Shown here: in pieces, positions 50,968 through 61,275 of the stretch | Layout of the letters: the number at the start of each line of letters is the position of its first letter | How positions within the stretch are numbered: the stretch's first letter is position 1 | Origin: Bactericera cockerelli | Taxonomy: Eukaryota; Arthropoda; Insecta; Hemiptera; Triozidae | Assembly: GCA_024516035.1 (NCBI GenBank) | Contig: CM044963.1 | Coordinates: 23,067,676 to 23,131,675, forward strand | Reading direction: 5' to 3' | Length of the DNA: 64,000 nucleotides | Notes under the pieces: generated by a model | The model's input: the letters and a program-made list of their open reading frames with translations, nothing else | Told to the model about the DNA's origin: nothing | Database searches by the model: none | Translations under genes and position numbers: made by a program

Positions 50968-51078
50968 ATGGCTTTCAGAACTCACATAACTAAATCTACG
51001 CTGAAACCGGGACTTTAACCACAGACCTCCAGGTTACTAGTCCGCCGCCTTATCGATCAAGCTACTGAGGTCGGTGAA
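50968..51078 (-). mobile_element. SC SINE, 5' half
   Basis: Minus strand: ACCGACCTCAGTAGCTTGAT, GGACTAGTAACCTGGAGGTC, GGTTAAAGTCCCGG. Confidence 0.8.
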
Positions 51079-51439
51079 ATCTTTTTTTCTTCCTATAGAT
51101 CGGTGCAAGACGCTTACTTGTATATTAACTCACTGTATTAAGTGTTCGATTCATGTACAATTTTTTGTCATACTTATATAAACCATCACCCTAATATTAG
51201 GTACATAATATGTAATTTGATGTAGGTAATAATCTAATAATATATTCTTAATCCGGTCTCGTGAACGGAAGCAAGTGTTGTGTGTGTGCTAAGCATAGAT
51301 GTCAAGACCACACGCTTGCTCGTATAGCTTCCTCCTATCTGATGAACCAATGACTTGGACTTACGACTCACCCTCTGATGTTGTTGAGGAGGATTAGAAT
51401 AATAATAGTAATAATAATATAAAAATATACATAATATAA

Positions 51440-51535
51440 TAATAACACTCTTTAGTCGAAGGTAACCACCAGGCAAGATTAATGCTCAAAGCGTTTTCTA
51501 TCACCTAACCCTCAGGGTCCTATTATTATGTGGTT
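51440..51535 (-). mobile_element. SD 3' half
   Basis: ATAATAACACTCTTTAGTCG, AAAGCGTTTTCTATCACCTA, GGTCCTATTATTATGTGG. Confidence 0.7.
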
Positions 51536-51644
51536 ATTAGATGCGGAAAACGGATGCTAAGTCATGACGTAACTTCTCGATTTTGTCTATTAATTTCCCC
51601 CCTAGACTTAAGTGCACCGAGATATTATAGTAAAAATGTCTATA

Positions 51645-51786
51645 GCAATAATAACACTCTTTAGTAGAAGGTACCCAACAGGCAAGATTAATGCTCAAAG
51701 CGTTCTCTACCACCTAACCCTCAGAGTCTTATGTTGTCACAAACTCAAATTAATGAGGAAAAATTCATGCACTGGGTGGGATTCGA
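51645..51786 (-). mobile_element. SD SINE, interrupted head
   Basis: AATAACACTCTTTAGTAGAA to GCACTGGGTGGGATTCGAAG. The head breaks off at the B box, 20 bp before a small LTR element. Confidence 0.7.
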
Positions 51787-51807
51787 AGCATCCTTTTGTA
51801 ATACATA

Positions 51808-52355
51808 TGTATAGTAGGGCTTGATGATTTGAAAGATGAGAGAGCGGCCAGTGTAGTTTGTGGAAATAAAAGATCAGTTTAGTTTTGACCACTGTACTGG
51901 TATGTTGTTCCTGTCTTAGAGACATTTCATTGGCGACGAGTAAAGTTTGATTATGTCAAGTGTCATTTGTAACATAAAACCTTTTGTGTGTGATGGTGAT
52001 GAGAGCTCAATTGCTCAAAGATGGACCAGATGGATAAGATCCATCGAGTTGTTTTTCACTGCAGAAAATATTACGGATTCGAAGAGAAAACAAGCGCAAT
52101 TAAAATTGTGAAGAACTAAGTGATTGGCAAAGCGCCGAATCATCAGAGAGTTATGAAGATCCGAAAGATGAAGATTGGTTACCTGTTCAAAGGCAAAGAA
52201 AAAGAAAAAATAAAAGGAAGGAATAATGTAATATGTATAGTAGGGCTTGATGATTTGAAAGATGAGAGAGCGGCCAGTGTAGTTTGTAGAAATAAAAGAT
52301 CAGTTTAGTTTTGACCACTGTACTGGTATGTTGTTCCTGTCTTAGAGACATTTCA
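51808..52355 (+). mobile_element. Internally deleted Ty3/gypsy-type LTR element, 548 bp
   Basis: Two 122-bp LTRs (51808-51929 and 52234-52355) start TGTATAGTAGGGCTTGATG and end GAGACATTTCA; they differ at one base by eye. After the left LTR comes TTGGCGACGAG, a primer-site-like sequence. The interior starts with an ATG frame typical of gag N-termini (IAQRWTRWIRSIELFFTAE) and then jumps to an acidic-to-basic C-terminal tail (DEDWLPVQRQRKRKNKRKE). No protease, RT or integrase. Mobility would need a full-length relative. No target duplication seen. Confidence 0.75.
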
Positions 52356-52645
52356 CCTTTGACTACTGTAACGCCTTTAACTTTATACCTAGTCAGTTAA
52401 AGGGGTGTGGAGCTGTAGGGTGTATTACCTGTCTGAAACTCCTTGGGCCCGCTCAGTCTGTTGACTTTGTCTGAATATTTCAGTCTCCCCCCCTTCCCCC
52501 CTCCCCCCCACCTACATGAGACATGCTCCGTGAGCGCTATCGATTGTCCACTGGTAGTGTCGTAGCCCATAATTCCACCAGGGTTTCTATTTTTGCTGTA
52601 AACTATAGCTGAATGGGTGAGTAGAAGAACATGCTATCTCAACAG
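52356..52645. other. No recognised feature
   Basis: C-rich run near 52485-52512, otherwise unassigned. Confidence 0.35.
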
Positions 52646-52649
52646 TGAA

Positions 52650-52795
52650 AGATAGCTAAAAATCAGTGCCCAATTCGTAATCAGCACCTTCAATGAATTT
52701 GATATGTCAAAACCTCCATCTAGGATGAAAAATAAAAAAAGTTATTCAAAGCGGGTCCCCCCCAAAATACCGGTCGAGGTCCAAAAAGTGATTAC
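52650..52795 (-). repeat. Family A fragment
   Basis: AATTCGTAATCAGCACCTTC, AAAGCGGGTCCCCCCCAAAA and TACCGGTCGAGGTCCAAAAA. Central part only. Confidence 0.65.
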
Positions 52796-52799
52796 AAAA

Positions 52800-52952
52800 A
52801 TTAAAAAAAAAAAAAAAAAAATGGAAACAATTATAAATAAATTATTAAAAGGAAAAACAGATAAATAATATAAACACTCACAATCACATGTTCTAACTAA
52901 AGGACGAGGGTATTGCCTATGGCAATCTCTTCCACCCAACCCTTGTCCAAGA
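52800..52952 (-). mobile_element. Family I tail
   Basis: Plus strand poly(A)/AT tract followed by AGGACGAGGGTATTGCCTAT and GGCAATCTCTTCCACCCAAC. Confidence 0.6.
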
Positions 52953-53079
52953 CGTATGACTATTTACTAAGTATTGTTATAAATTAGTTCAATAATGGTT
53001 AGGTTTTTCGCAAATGTCCGTTATTATTTTCAGAACTAAAACCGAACTGCCGGGACAACTTTTTATTTTTCTCCATCGT

Positions 53080-53180
53080 GGTCACTGGTCATCCAATCAG
53101 CAGAAAAAATTCAGCCCTGCTGGGGATCGATCGGTCTAGCTTTGAGGTCGCGGACTCGTCTCACCCGGTGGCGGCGAAGT
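53080..53180 (-). mobile_element. SH-like remnant
   Basis: TGGTCACTGGTCATCCAATC, CAGAAAAAATTCAGCCCTGC and GGGGATCGATC resemble the SH body-to-head order on the minus strand. Confidence 0.35.
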
Positions 53181-53194
53181 CAGACTCGAAACAA

Positions 53195-53240
53195 TGTACG
53201 GCAATGCCTCATTGTGTAGAGTAGGGTTAAGAAAGAAAAA
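53195..53240 (+). repeat. Dispersed motif P
   Basis: ATGTACGGCAATGCCTCATT, GTAGAGTAGGGTTAAG. A second scrap is at 53390-53425 (ATACAAGGTCATGCCTCAG). The two flank an SC SINE and are probably one copy split by it. Confidence 0.5.
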
Positions 53241-53244
53241 AAAA

Positions 53245-53388
53245 GTTATCATATTTGTTTTAATCAATTTCGTAATAGCACAACTACTCACACTCGCTTT
53301 GCTAAATCTACGCTGAAACCGGGACTTGAACCACCGACCTCCAGGTTACAAGTCCGCCGCCTTATCGATCGAGCTACTGAGGTCGGTG
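53245..53388 (-). mobile_element. SC SINE
   Basis: Complete head on the minus strand (ACCGACCTCAGTAGCTCGAT, GGACTTGTAACCTGGAGGTC, GGTTCAAGTCCCGG) and body to ATTACGAAATTGATTAAAAC. Confidence 0.88.
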
Positions 53389-53424
53389 GGTTAGGAAAAT
53401 AAATACAAGGTCATGCCTCAGATG

Positions 53425-53735
53425 GATAATAATAATAACACTCTTTAGTGGAAAACAACTACCATCAGGCGAGGTTAATGCTCAAAGCATTTTCAACTGT
53501 TAGCGTAATGGGACTTCCTGTCTCGAGCCGACAGTCTAAATAAAGCACTACTATACTATACTATACTATACTATACTATAGTATACCACCTAAACCTTAG
53601 AGTTTTATTATAATGTGGTCACAAACTCAATTTAATGAGGAAAAATTCATGCACTGGGTGGGATTTGAACCAACGGATCCCTACACTGCCTGGATTACCA
53701 GACTAGCGCGATAACCACGTGACTACCAGTGCACG
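53425..53735 (-). mobile_element. SD SINE with internal insertion
   Basis: The SD copy is split at about 53496-53585 by TGTTAGCGTAATGGGACTTC ... AAATAAAGC and a (TACTA)n run of six units. Head intact: GGTGGGATTTGAACCAACGG, CTGGATTACCAGACTAGCGC. Confidence 0.75.
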
Positions 53736-53739
53736 CCAT

Positions 53740-54940
53740 CTCATCAGCATTAACCACCAAATGATGTAAATGTATATACACAAATAATTCCCCAGGGATA
53801 TTCTAGTCCACACCACTACCACCCCAACCCCAACACCCCTCTTCCCTCCCCATTTGTAATACTCCCTCTCAATACTCCCCTATTTCCCCCACCATCATAT
53901 CATAAGGAGGAAAAGCTCCGAATCCAAGATGGCGCCCGGAAAATATTCGCCCCGTTTCCTGGGTAAAACGCTTTCCTCAATTTTCAACGCTCTGGGGTTG
54001 GGGGGAGGAATTCAGGCTCGAGGGTTGGGGGAGGAATTTGGGCATCTAGAAGAGTAAGGGAATAATTCCTGGAATGTCACTACCCCTTATTCGTTTTTTT
54101 TTGCAAGGGAGAGGTTTTTATTAGAAAATTCTTAGGACAGGGACGAGTTTGGAAATTCCGTTCAGTGTTCTTTTTTTTTCATCTATTTTTTATTATAGGT
54201 ACAATAAATATAACTATAAAATCCCTATCGAGCATCTTGGGCCATATGAGGGAGAGGTGTTATTAATGAAGATTATTGTTTTCTTTTGTACTGGGTTTAT
54301 TTGTATTTGTTTGTACTACAGACTGAGATACTCAATATTTGGGATTTGACTTTCATACAGAATACTTATGTATTTTGTTAATGAAAATTAATTATGGAAC
54401 ATAATCAAGCAAGATATTGATGGATACAAAGAAAACAATAAAATTTATTATTTTTCATCATTTAGTAGGTATTTTCCTGTAAAAACACTTGTAACTCCCA
54501 AAAAAAATTAACCAATTTTCTTTAATTTTGTTTCAAGTGTATCTTTATTGCTAAATTATATATAAAAAAAAAATGTTTAAAAACTTTTGAGCAAATTTTA
54601 ACTTTTGACACCAGGCTTACCACCTAAAGTTTTGGCCGAAATCACCCCTGCAAAGAGGGATTCCCAGTTGAAAAGAGGGATTCCCTTAATTTTACTTCGC
54701 AATGCCTTTGGCACTGAGTCAAAAAATATACTATAGGGGGAAGAGTAATATCGAAAAATATAATGACGGGGCATGTTATAGTTTCCAAAAATTGATAAAA
54801 TTCCATTCGATAGCAATTATTCTTCGGGCAATGTTTTAAAATAAACTATCAGACAGCAGCCAACTCTCAGGTTTGAGTATCTAAGTAGGTAATCCGATAG
54901 TCAACTTCTTTTCTAAAATTTTCAGTTCAACGAGTTAAGA
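53740..54940. other. No recognised gene
   Basis: 53800-53900 is C-rich. 53928-54035 is a small GC-rich patch with CCAAGATGGCGCCCGG (YY1-like core) and the repeat GGTTGGGGGAGGAATT; a promoter is possible but no exon follows. 54480-54830 is AT-rich. Confidence 0.3.
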
Positions 54941-54944
54941 GCCA

Positions 54945-55050
54945 AATAATGAAACTGGATTAAATGCATAGGATTTGTTAAACCAAGGTACTATGGACTT
55001 AACAGCTGATATAAATACGCTGTGATTGGTTGAAATTCCCACCAGAGGGT
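54945..55050. mobile_element. Family K fragment
   Basis: GAGCCAAATAATGAAACTGG and CTTAACAGCTGATATAAATA, CGCTGTGATTGGTTGAAATT. Cut by the MITE at 55055. Confidence 0.5.
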
Positions 55051-55054
55051 GTGT

Positions 55055-55358
55055 TAACTCTTTGCGGCACAGCTCGGATTTTTTTTAATAACCTTTCCGG
55101 CACGGTGGTCCCCAGAAAGACCACTTGGAAAATGTACCTTACTGCACGGTGGTCCATATGAGAACTGTCTTTAGTATCGTCTCAGCACGCTTCACTCAGC
55201 CAGGGACCACTCAAGCTTCTTCCTATTGGATAAAAGTTTTCGGCTGTAGTCGGACATTGTCGTAGCTTTCACAGAGCACAACAAGTCAGGAGGGCCTGTG
55301 CAGTAAGGGTCCCATTTTATGTGGTCCTCCTTGGGACCACCGTGCCGCAAAGACTTAA
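55055..55358. mobile_element. TTAA-flanked MITE (piggyBac-type target)
   Basis: TTAACTCTTTGCGGCACAG at left, complement of TTAAGTCTTTGCGGCACGG at right. GGTGGTCC and GGACCAC motifs recur inside (55108, 55148, 55203, 55334). Non-coding, 304 bp. Confidence 0.75.
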
Positions 55359-55517
55359 CTCTTTGCGATGGTGATGGTGTTAAGGTGATGGTGATGAAAG
55401 AGTTAAGGGATGGTGAACGATTAGTTAATTTGATCTTTTAATTTAATTCTAGCTAAGATTTTTTTAAAGGTTTTTTTTTTTAATTATATTATATTTTATG
55501 TATAAACATAAGTATAA

Positions 55518-55668
55518 CCGACCTCAGTAGCTTGATCGATAAGGCTGCGGACTGGTAACCTAGAGGTCGGTGGTTCAAGTTTCAAGTTCAGCACATATTT
55601 TTTAGTAAAGCTACTTTGAGTAGTTGTGATCACGAAAGTGATTAACTCAAAAATGATAACTAACTATA
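55518..55668 (+). mobile_element. SC SINE
   Basis: ACCGACCTCAGTAGCTTGAT, GGACTGGTAACCTAGAGGTC, GGTTCAAGTTTCAAG (B box altered), CTTTGAGTAGTTGTGATCAC. Confidence 0.85.
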
Positions 55669-55719
55669 AACATAAGTAGGTACATATTATACAGTTTAAT
55701 AATAATAATATTGTTTAAA

Positions 55720-55794
55720 TGGATGCCGCATCCATTTTTTTTACATTTTTTTTTTTTTCAATATAAATCCCACTTTGGGCATGGATGCGGCATC

Positions 55795-55830
<36 letters not shown>
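55720..55830. repeat. GGATGCCGCATCC hairpin pair and poly(A)
   Basis: ATGGATGCCGCATCCAT at 55720 and ATGGATGCGGCATCCAT at 55781 are each palindromic and complementary to each other, followed by about 33 A. Confidence 0.7.
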
Positions 55831-55833
<3 letters not shown>

Positions 55834-56029
55834 GCCAAAGTTTCAACCTTGCCCAAAGTTGCTTACAACAATTTAAAGCTCATTATTCTTCAACTGCAGT
55901 CTCATAAGTAATAGAGTTTTCCCGCATGAAGTTATACTTCTCGTACTTGAAGGCCCATCTGTTCAACAAATGTCATGATAATTATGTCTGGTTCCATTAT
56001 CTTTCTGTTCATGAAATGAAAACACATGG

Positions 56030-56215
56030 ACAGAAGAGATTGCCATAGGCAATAACCCCGCCCTTTAGTTAGGACATTTATGTTTTCAAATATTTTCTAT
56101 TCTTTTTCATTTTTATTGTATATATTGTTTTTTTGATTTTTCACTGTTAAAATTATTATTTATATGTACATAATGTCCTTTTGTATCTAATAAAGAATTA
56201 TATAATAATAATAAT
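56030..56215 (+). mobile_element. Family I tail, best copy
   Basis: AGAGATTGCCATAGGCAATA, CCCCGCCCTTTAGTTAGGAC, then AT-rich text to TATCTAATAAAGAATTATAT and (AAT)n. Reads as the 3' end of a non-LTR element. Confidence 0.65.
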
Positions 56216-56399
56216 AATGTGAGCAACTGGAAAGCAACAGCCTTTGCAATTTATTTACGATTACAACAAAAACAACAACAATACCTACAACAATAATAAT
56301 AACAACAACAAACATCAACAACATGTATGGCCAACAACTGTTGGTGAGATACGCCTTAACCTTGCCTGAACCAACCAATGAGAAATTGACGAACTTATT

Positions 56400-56636
56400 T
56401 ATTTATTAGACTCTTATAATGGTATGGCCATGTGAAAAGACGACCAAATAACCACATGGTTGTACAAGAATGAATATGAACATGACACATCAAAGACTAG
56501 AAAGAAGAAGAGGCAGACCAAGACTCACTTGGACAAATCAACAACATACACGTTTATCAAAAAACAATCTCACCAATGACGACATTTCTAACAGAAGAAT
56601 TTACCATTTGCGTACGAGAAGAGCCGACCTCAACAG
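56400..56636 (+). pseudogene. RTE-like LINE ORF2 C-terminus, interrupted
   Basis: Frames read WYGHVKRR, then RRRGRPRLTWTNQQ, NNLTNDDISNRRIYHLRTRR, ADLNS. The GRPR..TW and NRR...RRA pattern is typical of the extreme C-terminus of RTE-group LINE proteins. The frame shifts once near 56470. The 3' UTR resumes at 61857 on the far side of the LTR element. Confidence 0.7.
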
Positions 56637-56850
56637 TGTTTAGGAAAATGAAAGAAATACTCTCGAGTAATTTATAATAATAAAAAGATCGATCAATGAC
56701 CGTTGTATGGTTTATTCAGATCAGATTACAAGACTGGCAAGACCCATCACTTTACATGAGAGGTCGGCCTAGAGACAATCAAGGTTACATAACTTGTATA
56801 CCTACATAGATACATACATAATATAAGATAGATAGGTAGGTACCTTAACA
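56637..56850 (-). repeat. 3' LTR
   Basis: TGTTTAGGAAAATGAAAGAA at the left edge and GTAGGTACCTTAACA at the right edge (plus-strand view). Confidence 0.95.
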
Positions 56851-56856
56851 TGTTCC

Positions 56857-56886
<30 letters not shown>
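56851..56886 (-). promoter_or_regulatory. Polypurine tract
   Basis: On the minus strand an A-run of about 24 followed by GGAACA sits directly against the 3' LTR, where plus-strand priming is expected. Confidence 0.75.
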
Positions 56887-56887
<1 letters not shown>

Positions 56888-57160
56888 GGGTAAATAAAGA
56901 CAAGCCCATTGTACAAACTCAAAAACATAAAATTAAGTCTCTAATGAGGAATTACAAACAAGCTCATTATAAGACCATAACTTTCAAAGAAAATGCTAAG
57001 GTTTCCAAGTAGGATCAAGTATAGAGTCATCTAAATTAGAACAAAAAGATTCAAGCCTTGTGTAGATTTTTTCTATATATATCTTAACTATATATCTATG
57101 TATCTGAACTATATTTCTATGTATCGTAACTATATATATTATCATCAAATAAACATGGGT

Positions 57161-59110
57161 TTACCCCGTCAATTTATGAAAATTAAAAAAATTAAATTCA
57201 AATGAATCCTCGTTATCAGAACTAATGATAACTGTTTCAGGAGATGCAGACAAATTGACTCTCAAAGAATCAGACAAAGTAGTCTCAGTATTAGACTGAT
57301 TATCTTCAGCATCTGCTGAAATTGTTGTATCTGCTGAAATTGTTGTTTGTACATTGTCAGATTCAAAATCACAAAATAAACCTGGGTATAAAGCTGTATC
57401 AATTTGATTGGGAAAATTACAATCCACATCAGACCTATTTGTAATCTTAGAATTATTGGAAGCTGGTTTACAATGATTTTTCAATTTTCTCACTCTTAAA
57501 TACAATCTGTTTCTAACATATTTTTTTCCCTGTGGAGTCATAATTTCATATGCTCGAAAAGAGTTAAGCTGATCAGGTACCTTGGTAACTTTAGCAGGTA
57601 ACCAGACAGTGCCTGGTTTCTTTTGAAACCACACTGGTTCATTAAGAGAAAACGGAGGTAAAGGTTTTGAACCTTTATCATAACATTTTTTAGAAACTGA
57701 CATACGCTTTTCTGCATTTTGCTTATATTTACTAAAAGGTACAGGTTTAGTCTTAAGCTTAGTTTTTACAACAGGCACATTAGATCTTAAATATCTAGCA
57801 TTTAATAAAGAAGATGGTGGTTCCTGACCATACTGACATGCATTTCTAAGATGAAGCATGGCTAGGTATGGATCATTACCTCCCTCCTGACATTTTATCA
57901 ACGTACTTTTAACAAGTTTTACTGTTTGTTCAACCAAGCCGTTTGATTTCGGATAGTAAGGTGAAGAAGACCACTGAAAATTAATATTCCATGATTTGTA
58001 AAAACATTTTAAATCATTAGACGTAAAAGGAGGTCCTCTGTCACTTATTAATAAAGCAGGTATACCCTGGCGTGAAAAAATACTTTTCATATGAGTAATA
58101 ATACTTTCACTATTGGAATTGATAAGTTTAGCTACTTCAAAAAATCTAGAGTAGTAATCAACAATGAGTAAATAGCTATTTTTATCAAACTCAAATAAAT
58201 CACAACCCAGTTTTTCCCACGGATGGGACGGCATTTCATGCGGAATGAGAGGTTCCTTTACGTTGGAAGGTTTAAATTTTTGACATATATCACATGACTC
58301 TATGTAAGATTTTAAATCATGATTTAGACTAGGCCAAAAAATAGTATCTCGTACATAATTCCTTGTTTTTTCAAAACCCATGTGACTTTCATGAACGTCA
58401 TTCAAAATATCATTCTGCATTACCTTAGGTATAACAATAGAATTTTTCTTAAAAACTATGTCATTAACATAATGAAGTTCATCTCGAACTTTATAAAAAG
58501 GTTTTAGTTCGTCCGGAACAGCTTTGCAATATCTAGGCCATCCAGATCGAATGTATTGAATCACTTTTTGTAAAATTTTATCAAGTTTAGTTTTATCAAC
58601 AATAATTTTTAACTTTTCATCACTGGCATTCAGTGTTCTAAACAACGTGTTGGCATGAACGGACAGATCTTCTTCTAAACTAGTATCAAATTCAATACAT
58701 TTATCTGGTAATGCTGCTCTAGACAGAGTGTCGGAAATATACATTTCCTTGCCGGACTTATAAATTACATTTAAATTGTACTTTTGTAACTTCATCATCA
58801 TGCGTTGTAGTCTGTTAGGAATGTCGGCTAGGGCTTTTTTAAAAATAGTTATTAGCGGTTTATGATCTGATTCGACCGTAATGCGTTGACCATAGACGTA
58901 TTGATGGAACCGGAAGCAACCGAACCAGATAGCGAAGAGTTCCTTCTCTATCTGAGCCCAATTCTTCTGAGTATCCGTCATCGACTTTGAAGCATACGCA
59001 ATCGGTTTACCGTCTTGTAGAATACAAGCGCCCACCGCATCCTTACAAGAATCAACGGTCAACACAATTGGTTTATTAACATTATAATAACACAAAACTG
59101 GTGCGTCACA
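57161..59110 (-). CDS. pol C-terminal part: RNase H and integrase
   Basis: The 644-codon frame (57161-59095) opens inside RNase H: D15 (TVDSC), E51 (EKEL) and D77 (ESDHKP). Then integrase: zinc motif H235, H238, C268, C271, and the DDE core D299, D352, E389. The D-to-E spacing is 36, one more than usual. A C-terminal tail follows with an acidic Ser/Thr-rich end. No stop interrupts it. It is separated from RT by a frame change near 59110. Confidence 0.9.
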   Translation of the reverse strand, partial: CDAPVLCYYNVNKPIVLTVDSCKDAVGACILQDGKPIAYASKSMTDTQKNWAQIEKELFAIWFGCFRFHQYVYGQRITVESDHKPLITIFKKALADIPNRLQRMMMKLQKYNLNVIYKSGKEMYISDTLSRAALPDKCIEFDTSLEEDLSVHANTLFRTLNASDEKLKIIVDKTKLDKILQKVIQYIRSGWPRYCKAVPDELKPFYKVRDELHYVNDIVFKKNSIVIPKVMQNDILNDVHESHMGFEKTRNYVRDTIFWPSLNHDLKSYIESCDICQKFKPSNVKEPLIPHEMPSHPWEKLGCDLFEFDKNSYLLIVDYYSRFFEVAKLINSNSESIITHMKSIFSRQGIPALLISDRGPPFTSNDLKCFYKSWNINFQWSSSPYYPKSNGLVEQTVKLVKSTLIKCQEGGNDPYLAMLHLRNACQYGQEPPSSLLNARYLRSNVPVVKTKLKTKPVPFSKYKQNAEKRMSVSKKCYDKGSKPLPPFSLNEPVWFQKKPGTVWLPAKVTKVPDQLNSFRAYEIMTPQGKKYVRNRLYLRVRKLKNHCKPASNNSKITNRSDVDCNFPNQIDTALYPGLFCDFESDNVQTTISADTTISADAEDNQSNTETTLSDSLRVNLSASPETVIISSDNEDSFEFNFFNFHKLTG

Positions 59111-59320
59111 AATTAATTTTTTAAATCATTAAATTCTTTAGCATGAATTTCTTCCCAAGACCATAAATTATGTTTCTTAAGTAGTTTTCTCAAATTACTA
59201 CTTTTCTCGGACATATTGGGTAGATAACTAGCTAAATAATTAACCATACCCAAGAATCTTTGCAGATCCTTAACGCATGTAGGCTGTGGCATTTTCTGTA
59301 TCGCCTCAATCTTAGCAAAT
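59110..59320 (-). pseudogene. RT thumb/connection segment, shifted frame
   Basis: Open in a third frame with KMPQPTCVKDLQRFLGMVNY, the usual post-RT connection of Ty3/gypsy pol. Bounded by frame changes near 59320 and 59110; the latter lies in an A-run. Confidence 0.8.
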
Positions 59321-59690
59321 TCAGGTCATACCTGACGAATCGAAGACTTGCCCAAGAAATTTTATTTTCTGAGTACCGACTTCACATTTACTTAAATTGA
59401 GCTTTAAATTTATAGCTCTTATTCGGATAAGTAAATTTTTTAATCTCTTGTCGTGCTCCGTTTTATTTTTACCGAAAACCAATATGTCGTCAATGTAAAT
59501 AATAATACCCTCTAAACCTGACAATAGTTCCACAAGTTTTTGTTGAAACTTTTCAGGAGCGCAACATAACCCATAAGGCATTCTAAGAAACTTAAATCTA
59601 CCGAATGGAGTAGAAAAAGTGCACAGGTCAGAGCTCTCTTTATCGAGGCAAATTGCCCAAAAAGCGGAACTCGCATCTAACTTTGAGAAA
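59321..59690 (-). pseudogene. RT core segment, shifted frame
   Basis: Contains LDASSAFW, RMPYGLCCAPEKFQ and the active site YIDDILVF, then KCEVGTQKIKFLG. All RT catalytic features are intact in this piece. A short duplication-like insertion (TTATTTAGTTATTTC) at about 59692 puts it out of frame with gag-protease. Confidence 0.88.
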
Positions 59691-61275
59691 TAACTAAATA
59701 AGTTGCTCCTATCAGTTCAGATCTAATATTTTCTAGAGTAGGTAATTGGTATCTAGACCTTAAAATTTCTCGATTCAAAGGTTTAGGATCAAGACAGACG
59801 CGCAAACTTTTATCTGGTTTTTCAACCAGAACCACTGAGTTAACCCACTCAGTCGGTTTTGTTACTTTCTCTATGACCTTATCTCGACACATTCTACCTA
59901 ATTCTTGCTCGAATTTTTTCATTAATTTAAATGGTATTTTCCTAGGAGGATCAACATGAGGTTGTGCATTTTCTTTTAATGTGACATGACTTTCGCCTGG
60001 TAAACAACCAAGTCCACTAAAATTATCACTAAATTCAGACATTAAATTGCAATAATCACCAAATTTAAAAAACTCGTCTTTTTTGACAGCACAAACTTTT
60101 TTAATTAATTCGAAATTTTCACTAGATCTCAGCCCCAGAATGGTAGGCTGTTCTAAATTACAAATGAAAAACCTGGTTGGCAAAGTTTTATTGTTAACTG
60201 TACAGTCTAAGATACACTGACCTACTATAGGTATCTCCGAACCTCCATAGTTGGTTAATTTTGACATGGTCTGTTTTATGCAACTTTTAGGTAATTTTAA
60301 CATTTGAAAATCACGGAAACTTAAAACATTAGCCTGAGCACCTGTATCAATACACATACTAATAGGTACATTTTTATTATTGTTTAAAAATGCAAAAATA
60401 TTCCATTTATCTGTAGTCTCAATTTTATTATTTACAGAGCCAATGAAATAGGTACTAGGCTGACAATGAATATTGGTTTGTTCAGACTCACAGTTCTCCT
60501 GGACTGTTGATACATTGTGCTTGAACCTACACATTTTACTGTAGTGACCAATTTTTGAACATCCATAACACTTCGCTTTTGCTGCCGGACACCTGTTGTT
60601 TAAATGTGTTTGCCCACATTTTCCACATGACCTTTGTTTTGAGTGAGTCCTCTGATTGAAGTTTTTTGAATATGAACTCCTCGACTTGTTACCAATCTTC
60701 ATGATATCCTGACTGGTAGGATTATCTGATTCCTTGGTCCTTGAAATCTCTATCGTCCTTGCAACATCAATGATCTCCTCGAGATTTTTCTCATCGCTTT
60801 CTTGTAAAAGTCTCTCCTTAATGTGACTATTTTCCTCTAAAAGTCCTACTATGAATACATCTTTGACAAGTGAGTCTTTTAAATCTTTGAATTCACACGT
60901 GCTTGACAGTACTTTCAAGTCCGTGACATATGATTCGATGGACTCACCAATCCGCTGCTTCCTACTGAAGAAATTGTGTCTCTCCAAACTGACTTTCTTT
61001 TTGGGAGAAAAGAATTTTTCAAACAAAAGGATAAGCTCCTCCAATTTGATTTTGGATGAGTCCACTTCTCCGAAGCTTTGGTAGATGTGAATGACCTCTG
61101 GACCCAACATATGCAGCAACAAGGCTACTTTCTTGTCATCTTTAGCTTCTGAGTGATTAAAAGCCAACAAGAAATTTCGAAACTGAAAAAGAAAAGCTTT
61201 CCAGTTTTCGTAAACCTGAGCTCCAGACAGGCCCTTGACTCGTAGGTTAGAAATGTTTGATGCACCCGACGCCAT
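59677..61275 (-). CDS. gag-protease and start of RT (532 codons)
   Basis: Starts MASGASNISNLRVKG. Capsid-like helical region to about residue 190, two zinc knuckles (217-229 with CX2CX3HX4C, 236-249 with CX2CX4HX4C), protease with DTGA at 310-313, then the RT N-terminus (KPDKSLRVCLDPKPLN). gag and pro-pol are in one frame, as in many insect Ty3/gypsy elements. Ends prematurely in RT. Confidence 0.92.
   Translation of the reverse strand: MASGASNISNLRVKGLSGAQVYENWKAFLFQFRNFLLAFNHSEAKDDKKVALLLHMLGPEVIHIYQSFGEVDSSKIKLEELILLFEKFFSPKKKVSLERHNFFSRKQRIGESIESYVTDLKVLSSTCEFKDLKDSLVKDVFIVGLLEENSHIKERLLQESDEKNLEEIIDVARTIEISRTKESDNPTSQDIMKIGNKSRSSYSKNFNQRTHSKQRSCGKCGQTHLNNRCPAAKAKCYGCSKIGHYSKMCRFKHNVSTVQENCESEQTNIHCQPSTYFIGSVNNKIETTDKWNIFAFLNNNKNVPISMCIDTGAQANVLSFRDFQMLKLPKSCIKQTMSKLTNYGGSEIPIVGQCILDCTVNNKTLPTRFFICNLEQPTILGLRSSENFELIKKVCAVKKDEFFKFGDYCNLMSEFSDNFSGLGCLPGESHVTLKENAQPHVDPPRKIPFKLMKKFEQELGRMCRDKVIEKVTKPTEWVNSVVLVEKPDKSLRVCLDPKPLNREILRSRYQLPTLENIRSELIGATYLVISQS

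Noticed and set aside
59100..59330. Programmed ribosomal frameshift in pol
   Set aside because: Three breaks, all inside RT/RNase H rather than at a gag-pol border, are better explained by mutation or sequence error.
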